Shown here: positions 6,283 to 11,131 of the stretch, one piece after another
Position numbering within the stretch: the first letter of the stretch is position 1
Layout of the letters: each line of letters opens with the position of its first letter
From: Croceicoccus sp.
GTDB lineage: Bacteria > Pseudomonadota > Alphaproteobacteria > Sphingomonadales > Sphingomonadaceae
Direction: 5' to 3'
Assembly (NCBI GenBank): GCA_029936705.1
Contig: JAPYSD010000063.1
Coordinates: 1 to 11,131, forward strand
Length of the DNA: 11,131 bases
Notes under the pieces: model-generated
The model's input: the letters and a program-made list of their open reading frames with translations, nothing else
What the model was told of the DNA's origin: nothing
The model's database searches: none
Made by a program: the position numbers and the translations under genes

Positions 6283-6962
6283 TCGCCGTCGAGAATGTCT
6301 GGAAGCGTTATCGCACGCGCCATGGGCCGGGCAACTGGGTCCTGCGCGACCTCAATGTCGTCATTCCCGACGGTGTCAGCGTCGGGCTGATCGGCGGCAA
6401 TGGCGCGGGCAAATCCACGCTGCTTCGCCTGATCGGCAAGGTGGACCAGCCCACGCGCGGGGAAGTCCGGTCCGACAGTTCGATATCCTGGCCGATGGGA
6501 TTCGGCAAAGGTCTGCAGGGATCGCTGACCGGGCGGCAGAATGCGAAATTCGTCGCGCGCATCCACGGCGAGGACCACCGCATTGCCGAGATACTTGATT
6601 TCGTCACCGATTTCAGCGAATTGGGCGCCGCCCTGGAAGAGCCGGTCAATACCTACTCAAGCGGGATGAAGGCACGCCTGCAGTTCGGGCTTTCGCTCGC
6701 GTTCAGCTTCGACGTGTATATCTCGGACGAGATCACCGCCGTCGGCGACCGCCGGTTCCGCAGCAAGGCGCAAAAGGCGTTTGCCGATCTGCTTGAAAAG
6801 TCCAGTCTGATCATGGTCAGCCACGGTGAAAAGGCGCTACGGGACTTTTGCCAGGCGGGTATCCTGCTTAGCGGCGGACAGGCGCACTGGTTCGATGACG
6901 TTGGCGACGCGCTTAAGGAATATCACAAGAATGCTCCCCCGCCGAAAAAGCGGGTAGCCTGA
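6279..6962 (+). CDS. kpsT: KpsT, capsule polysaccharide ABC transporter ATPase
   Basis: This is the cytoplasmic ATPase that powers KpsM. The 227-residue protein contains Walker A GGNGAGKST (39-47), the family stretch SISWPMGF followed by LQGSLTGRQN (68-88), ABC signature YSSGMKARL (126-134), Walker B FDVYISDE (144-151) with catalytic Glu151, the D-loop AVGD (154-157) and the H-loop MVSH (His182). All catalytic residues are intact, and the length is typical (about 220). ATG 6279 overlaps the kpsM stop by 4 nt, with AAGGTGA about 10 nt upstream, and the stop overlaps the kpsE ATG by 1 nt (TGATG). This tight coupling fits fixed stoichiometry in the transporter. The C-terminal tail is short and basic (PPPKKRVA), with no extra carbohydrate-binding domain of the O-antigen Wzt type. 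Confidence 0.97.
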   Translation: MIAVENVWKRYRTRHGPGNWVLRDLNVVIPDGVSVGLIGGNGAGKSTLLRLIGKVDQPTRGEVRSDSSISWPMGFGKGLQGSLTGRQNAKFVARIHGEDHRIAEILDFVTDFSELGAALEEPVNTYSSGMKARLQFGLSLAFSFDVYISDEITAVGDRRFRSKAQKAFADLLEKSSLIMVSHGEKALRDFCQAGILLSGGQAHWFDDVGDALKEYHKNAPPPKKRVA

Positions 6963-8167
6963 TGAAACCTATGAAGCTGGATGAAGGCCCGATGATGCCC
7001 GAAAAGGGTGAGGTTGCGACCACGCCGCCCGTGCGCGGGCGGGGTGAACGCATGCGCGACGCGCTGCAGACGGCAAGGTCGCGCGCCCTGCGCACGCCGC
7101 TGATGTTCGCGGCGCTGGCGGTTTCGGTGCTGGCCGCGATCTACTGGCTGCTGATCGCGACGCCCCGCTATGTCTCGGAAGCGCATGTCATCGTGCAGGA
7201 AACGGATCTCGGCGCGTCGGTGCCGACCGATCTCGCCAGTGCGCTGATCTCGGGAACGGGCGGCAATACCGCCGACCAAAAGATCATGCGCGACTACCTG
7301 CTCTCGCGCGGCATGATGCAGAAGCTGGACCGGCAGCTCGACCTGCGCGACCGGTGGTCCAGCGGCTGGATCGATCCGTTGTCGCGCCTGTGGGTCTGGG
7401 GCAGCGACGAGAATCTCTACGAATATTACCGGGACCGCATCAGCGTCGAATATGACGAGTATGACGGGGTCATCGTGATCCAGGCCGAGGCCTTCGATCC
7501 CGAGACTGCAAACGCGATCACCACCATGATGGTCAAGGACGGCGGCCAGTTCATGAACGAGCTCGCGCAGAACCTCGCGCTCGAGCAGGTTTCTTTCCTG
7601 GAAAACCAGGTCGAGAACCTCGGCGGCAGGGCGATGACGGCGCGCCGTGCGGTGATCAGCTACCAGAACCGGAACGGCGTGGTGTCGCCGGAACGATCGG
7701 CCGAGGCTCTCGGCGCGATCATCAACCGGCTGGAGGCGCAGCGTTCCGAACTGAAGATCAAGCTGGCGTCGATGGGGGCCTACCTGGTCGACGATCATCC
7801 TTCGCTGGTGGAAATCAGGCAGCAGATCAACGCGATCGACCAGCAGATCTCGCAGGAACGGTCGCGCCTGGCCGGTAATGGCGCGGGCCGAAGGCTGAAC
7901 AGCCAGATCGAGGAATTCCAGCGCCTGCAACTGGAAGCCGAGTTCGCCCAGAACCTGTACCAGAACGCGCTGACCGCGCTGGAGCAAGGGCGTATCGAGG
8001 GCGGGCGGACGATCAAGGCGATGTCGATCATCCAGCCACCCACCATGCCGAATGTCGCGACGGCACCTTCGCGCCTCTACAACACGATACTGGTGGCGCT
8101 GGTCGCGTTCCTGCTGGCCGGCCTTGCCCATCTGATCATCGCTGTCATTCGTGACCATAGGGACTAG
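6962..8167 (+). CDS. kpsE: KpsE, inner-membrane polysaccharide co-polymerase/export adaptor
   Basis: KpsE links the KpsMT transporter to the outer-membrane KpsD through the periplasm. The 401-residue protein has the expected plan: a cytoplasmic basic N-terminus, a membrane segment at about 46-66 (LMFAALAVSVLAAIYWLLIA), a large periplasmic region with long helices of coiled-coil character (about 200-345, rich in Gln, Glu, Asn and Leu), the proline-containing IIQPPTMPNVATAPSR (356-371), and a second membrane segment at about 373-396. It has no C-terminal tyrosine-kinase domain, as expected for this class. ATG 6962 overlaps the kpsT stop. Met11 and Met12 (6992, 6995) follow a GAAGG and are possible alternative starts. 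The short Asp/Arg tail ends 5 nt before kpsD. Confidence 0.95.
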   Translation: MKPMKLDEGPMMPEKGEVATTPPVRGRGERMRDALQTARSRALRTPLMFAALAVSVLAAIYWLLIATPRYVSEAHVIVQETDLGASVPTDLASALISGTGGNTADQKIMRDYLLSRGMMQKLDRQLDLRDRWSSGWIDPLSRLWVWGSDENLYEYYRDRISVEYDEYDGVIVIQAEAFDPETANAITTMMVKDGGQFMNELAQNLALEQVSFLENQVENLGGRAMTARRAVISYQNRNGVVSPERSAEALGAIINRLEAQRSELKIKLASMGAYLVDDHPSLVEIRQQINAIDQQISQERSRLAGNGAGRRLNSQIEEFQRLQLEAEFAQNLYQNALTALEQGRIEGGRTIKAMSIIQPPTMPNVATAPSRLYNTILVALVAFLLAGLAHLIIAVIRDHRD

Positions 8168-8172
8168 TTGAA

Positions 8173-9987
8173 ATGACGATTTCGGGCTTTGCACCCGCCA
8201 GGATCGCGCCTGGTGGCCTGGGGCACCGCCTTGCGGCGATCATCGCCCTGGCCTTGATGGCAGTGGTGGCGCTGTCGTCCGGGCGGGCGCATGCGCAGGA
8301 CGGTTCGGAATATGTGGATCCGCTGTTCGCCGGAACGGCAGCGATGATGCAATCGGCCGGTCCCGACAGCCAGGCCGATGCCGCGGCACCGCCCGACGGG
8401 CCGGAAGCCGCACCCAGCGTCCGCTCCGCGCCCGAACCGCGTCCGCAGCGGGAAGACTACGCCGCGAACGAGGCGAGCGACGCATTCGGCGCGCAATTGT
8501 TCACCGGTGCCTTCGCCGCGCAGTCGCCCGCCACGTTCAATCCCAATTACGCGATCGGCGTCGGCGACAATGTCCAGGTGCGTCTGTGGGGCGCGTTCAA
8601 TTTCCAGTCGGTGCTGACCGTCGACGAGCAGGGCAACATCTTCCTGCCCAATGTCGGCCCGGTCAACCTGCTGGGGGTCGAGAATGGCCGCTTGCAGGAA
8701 ACGATCGAGCAGGCGGTCCGCACCACGTTCCGTTCCAACGTCTATGTCTATGCCAGGCTGGCCGCGGCGCAGCCGGTGCGCGTCTATGTCGGCGGGTTCG
8801 TGAACCGGCCGGGTGCCTATGCGGGCACCAATCTCGATTCGGTGCTGCACTATCTGGACATGGCGGGGGGTATCGACCCGGCGCGCGGATCTTTCATCGA
8901 CATTACCGTGAAACGCGGTGGCCAGGTGCGCACCGTCATCGACCTCTACGACTTCCTGCTTCGCGGGGAACTGCCCCAGGTCCAGTTCGCCGACGGCGAC
9001 GTGATCTTCGTGGGGCCGCGCGCCAATGTAGTGAAGGTCGACGGCCTTGCCGCCAATGCCAAGACTTTCGAGTTCCAGGGCGAATCGATGACCGTTTCCG
9101 ACGTCGCGCGCATGGCCAAGCCAAGCTCCGAGGTCACGAACGTGCGGATCATGCGTTCGACCGGAGAGACGCGCAATGTCGACTACTACTCGATCCTCGA
9201 GAGCGAGAACGTGCCCGTCTATGACGGCGACGTGGTGACCTTCACCGCCGACAAGCGCCCGGGCACGATCAGCGTCCGGGTCGAGGGCGAGCATCTCAGC
9301 CCGCAGGAATATGTGCTGCCCTATGGCACCAGGCTGGGCGAGGTGCTGGGCCGCATCCGGTTCTCGCCGCAATCGGTGCCCGAGAATATCTCGCTTGCGC
9401 GCCGCAGCGTGAAGGAAAGGCAGCGCAGGCTCCTCAACACCTCGCTCGACGCGCTGGAGCAGGCGGCGCTGACCGCGCGGTCCGGCACGCGCGAGGAAGG
9501 GCAGCTGCGCGCGCAGGAAGCCGAACTGCTGTTGCAGTGGGTCGAACGCGCCCGCTCGATCGAGCCGCGCGGACAGGTCGTCATCTCTCAGGCGCAGGAC
9601 CGCAACGACCTGCTGCTGGAAAACGGCGACGTGCTGATGGTCCCGGCCGATGACGGCATCATCCTGGTGTCCGGCGAAGTGCAGTTCCCCAACGCGATCG
9701 CTTTCGATGGCGAGCTGGCGGTAGAGGATTACGTGGCGCGCGCGGGCGGCTTCACCAAGAACGCCGACAAGCGCAAGATCATCGTGCTGCGGCAGGACGG
9801 CAGCTTTGCCATGGGCGACGATGACAGCAACATGGTCGATTTCGGCACCTATCGCGCCCCGCTCGAGGAAGGGGACGAGATCTTGGTCATGCCGCGCATC
9901 GACAACAAGAACCGCCAGATCATCAAGGAAATGACGCAGATCCTGTACCAGATCGCGGTGGGCGCTGGCGTGGTGCTGGGGATCTGA
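8173..9987 (+). CDS. kpsD: KpsD, outer-membrane polysaccharide export (OPX) protein
   Basis: KpsD forms, with KpsE, the periplasmic and outer-membrane exit route for capsule. The 604-residue protein begins with a signal peptide: basic n-region, hydrophobic core 20-36, and AHA at 39-41, giving likely cleavage before Gln42. An Ala/Pro-rich linker spans about 60-95. The polysaccharide export domain covers about 122-200 (YAIGVGDNVQVRLWG, then DEQGNIFLPNVG), followed by soluble ligand-binding beta-grasp (SLBB) domains near 203-283, 285-360, 366-410 and 496-575. A charged helical insert (about 408-465) separates the last two. I see no Cys, so it cannot be a lipoprotein, unlike Wza and like E. coli KpsD. 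AGGGA about 9 nt upstream supports ATG 8173. The stop abuts the stop of the convergent kpsC. Confidence 0.96.
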   Translation: MTISGFAPARIAPGGLGHRLAAIIALALMAVVALSSGRAHAQDGSEYVDPLFAGTAAMMQSAGPDSQADAAAPPDGPEAAPSVRSAPEPRPQREDYAANEASDAFGAQLFTGAFAAQSPATFNPNYAIGVGDNVQVRLWGAFNFQSVLTVDEQGNIFLPNVGPVNLLGVENGRLQETIEQAVRTTFRSNVYVYARLAAAQPVRVYVGGFVNRPGAYAGTNLDSVLHYLDMAGGIDPARGSFIDITVKRGGQVRTVIDLYDFLLRGELPQVQFADGDVIFVGPRANVVKVDGLAANAKTFEFQGESMTVSDVARMAKPSSEVTNVRIMRSTGETRNVDYYSILESENVPVYDGDVVTFTADKRPGTISVRVEGEHLSPQEYVLPYGTRLGEVLGRIRFSPQSVPENISLARRSVKERQRRLLNTSLDALEQAALTARSGTREEGQLRAQEAELLLQWVERARSIEPRGQVVISQAQDRNDLLLENGDVLMVPADDGIILVSGEVQFPNAIAFDGELAVEDYVARAGGFTKNADKRKIIVLRQDGSFAMGDDDSNMVDFGTYRAPLEEGDEILVMPRIDNKNRQIIKEMTQILYQIAVGAGVVLGI

Positions 9988-11131
9988 TCAGCGGCGAAAG
10001 GCGGCGCGCAGCACGATGCTGGCGCGCCGCCACTTGCGCCGGAAATAGCCCTTCTTGATGCGCTGGAACCCGCCGCTGGCCTCCAGCTTGCCGCGCATTT
10101 CCACGATCCGCATGACCGTGGCGGCGGCGCTGGTATAGCCGCGCAGCGTTTCGTCCCAATAGACCGGATACCGCAGCAAGGCCCCGGCGATCAGCTGGTC
10201 GAGCGTCAGCGTGCGCTGGCGCCGCGCCAGGTTGGCGGTCGCCCCCGCCCGGTCGGTGGTCAGGCCCCAGCCGGCATAGAACGGCTCGCCGAACGTCGTG
10301 ACGGGCTTGCCGCGCAGCAGGGCGTCGAACCCGGTCAGGCTGGTCAGGGTGAAAATCTCGTCCGCCGCATCGATGCAGCTGATGACCGAGACATCGGTTT
10401 CCACGTGGTCCGCGATGGCAAGGGCAGCCTCGCGATGCAGCGCGCCCTTGCGGTTACCGGACCAGACGTCGGGATGCGGCTTGTACACGATGAAACCGTC
10501 AGAATGCGCCTCGCGCGTCGCCCGCAGCAGGTCCAGGTTGGTGCTGATACCGGGGCAGCCCAACCGGATGGAGGCATCGTCCTCGACCTGGCCAGGCACC
10601 AGGATGATCGTCCGGTCCTGTTCGCTCCAGGCGGGCTGCTCGCGGCGCTCCATGTTGTACTTCGTGATGCCGTGGCTGGTAATCAGGGCGCGCAGCCGTG
10701 CTGCTTCGTCCAGTTCCGCCGCGCCGAACTCGCCCTCGTTCAGAATGGTTTCGAGCCGGGAAGGGCGCTGGGGATCGAAATAGATGCCCAGCTCGTCGAA
10801 AACCAGCGACAGCGGCGGTATCAAGTCCGAACCCAGGCCGACCGATCGTATGAAGCCGTCCTCCATCCGCAGCAGGCGTGCGCCCCCCTGCTGCGCGACA
10901 GCCGCGATGTCGCCGGGAATATCCGGTCCCCAGCGAACGACCCGGTCCTCTCTGCCGGGCGATGCGGCGGCCAGCGATGCGGCGTCGCTGGCGAAGGCGA
11001 CCGTTCCCGGCATCGAGCCCATCAGCGGCTTCAGATTGGCCTGCTTCCACTTGCGCATGCCGACGCCGATCATCCGACCGCGCCCGCTATCTCCGTGCAG
11101 CCGCGCTTCGACCGATTTCTGCCGGGTCAGC
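9988..11131 (-). CDS. kpsC: KpsC, capsule beta-Kdo transferase, C-terminal module (5' end beyond window)
   Basis: KpsC extends the poly-beta-Kdo linker after KpsS. Full-length KpsC (about 675 residues in E. coli) has two glycosyltransferase modules; the residues here match the C-terminal one. Numbered from Met at 11073, visible motifs are RMEDGFIRSVGLGSDL (69-84), PPLSLVFDELGIYFD (86-100), LVPGQVEDDASIRLG (about 158-172), VYKPHPDVWSGNRKG (196-210), TLTSLTGFDALLRGKPV (about 241-257) and GEPFYAGWGLTTD (260-272). The tail is strongly basic. The frame is open through 11131, and the ATG at 11073 has no clear ribosome binding site, so the N-terminal module very probably continues outside. The KWKQANLKPL stretch near the edge resembles the inter-module linker. 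It is convergent with kpsD. Confidence 0.92.
   Translation of the reverse strand, partial: LTRQKSVEARLHGDSGRGRMIGVGMRKWKQANLKPLMGSMPGTVAFASDAASLAAASPGREDRVVRWGPDIPGDIAAVAQQGGARLLRMEDGFIRSVGLGSDLIPPLSLVFDELGIYFDPQRPSRLETILNEGEFGAAELDEAARLRALITSHGITKYNMERREQPAWSEQDRTIILVPGQVEDDASIRLGCPGISTNLDLLRATREAHSDGFIVYKPHPDVWSGNRKGALHREAALAIADHVETDVSVISCIDAADEIFTLTSLTGFDALLRGKPVTTFGEPFYAGWGLTTDRAGATANLARRQRTLTLDQLIAGALLRYPVYWDETLRGYTSAAATVMRIVEMRGKLEASGGFQRIKKGYFRRKWRRASIVLRAAFRR
10000..10031. terminator. Strong GC hairpin just after kpsD, inside the kpsC 3' end
   Basis: GGCGGCGCGC (10000-10009) pairs perfectly with GCGCGCCGCC (10022-10031). An inner AGCA/TGCT stem extends it, with a CGA loop and a single bulged G (10021), for 14 base pairs in all. 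It begins 12 nt after the kpsD stop and also codes for part of the last 15 kpsC codons. No T-run follows on either strand, so it is not a textbook intrinsic terminator. It could block transcription or protect kpsD mRNA 3' ends. It could also be a by-product of Arg/Ala-rich GC coding. Confidence 0.4.

Noticed and set aside
6923..8194. Long minus-strand open frame (423 codons) antisense to kpsE
   Set aside because: Low-complexity Arg/Asp/His-rich product with no recognisable domain; kpsE on the opposite strand has the full family plan.
8164..9372. Long minus-strand open frame (402 codons) antisense to the first two thirds of kpsD
   Set aside because: Same mirror pattern; kpsD has a signal peptide, export domain and SLBB domains on the plus strand.

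Overview
The window is most of a group 2-type (ABC transporter-dependent) capsular polysaccharide locus. It holds the Kdo supply genes, the Kdo-linker glycosyltransferases and the whole envelope-spanning export machine. The DNA is GC-rich with strong G/C bias at codon third positions, and the proteins look alphaproteobacterial. My best guess is a Sphingomonadales-like bacterium, inferred from general protein style and not from a marker gene.

Left half, minus strand, read right to left: kpsF (arabinose-5-phosphate isomerase), kdsB (CMP-Kdo synthetase), kdsA (Kdo-8-phosphate synthase), kpsS (first beta-Kdo transferase) and a phytanoyl-CoA dioxygenase-family (PhyH) oxygenase cut by the left edge. 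The genes overlap or lie within 19 nt of each other, so they almost certainly form one operon. They convert ribulose-5-P to arabinose-5-P, Kdo-8-P and CMP-Kdo, and then place Kdo on a lipid acceptor. The phosphatase step (KdsC) is not encoded here.

Centre: about 750 bp between the divergent operons (4697-5448) has no convincing gene. It holds a perfect 10-bp inverted repeat whose arms are each a TTGC-W-GCAA palindrome, a possible extended -10 element, and a weak ORF that ends exactly at the probable kpsM start.

Right half, plus strand: kpsM (permease), kpsT (ATPase), kpsE (inner-membrane/periplasmic adaptor) and kpsD (outer-membrane polysaccharide export protein), tightly coupled. A convergent minus-strand kpsC follows. 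Its stop codon abuts that of kpsD with no base between them, and a strong GC hairpin lies inside the kpsC 3' end. Only the C-terminal glycosyltransferase module of KpsC is inside the window, and its frame stays open to the right edge.

Together, KpsF/KdsA/KdsB supply CMP-Kdo, KpsS and KpsC build the poly-beta-Kdo linker on a lipid, and KpsMT with KpsE and KpsD export the lipid-linked polysaccharide. The core is a known system. The least explained parts are the PhyH oxygenase, the divergent KdsB motifs, and the architecture of the divergent intergenic region. I saw no tRNA, rRNA, CRISPR array or insertion sequence.
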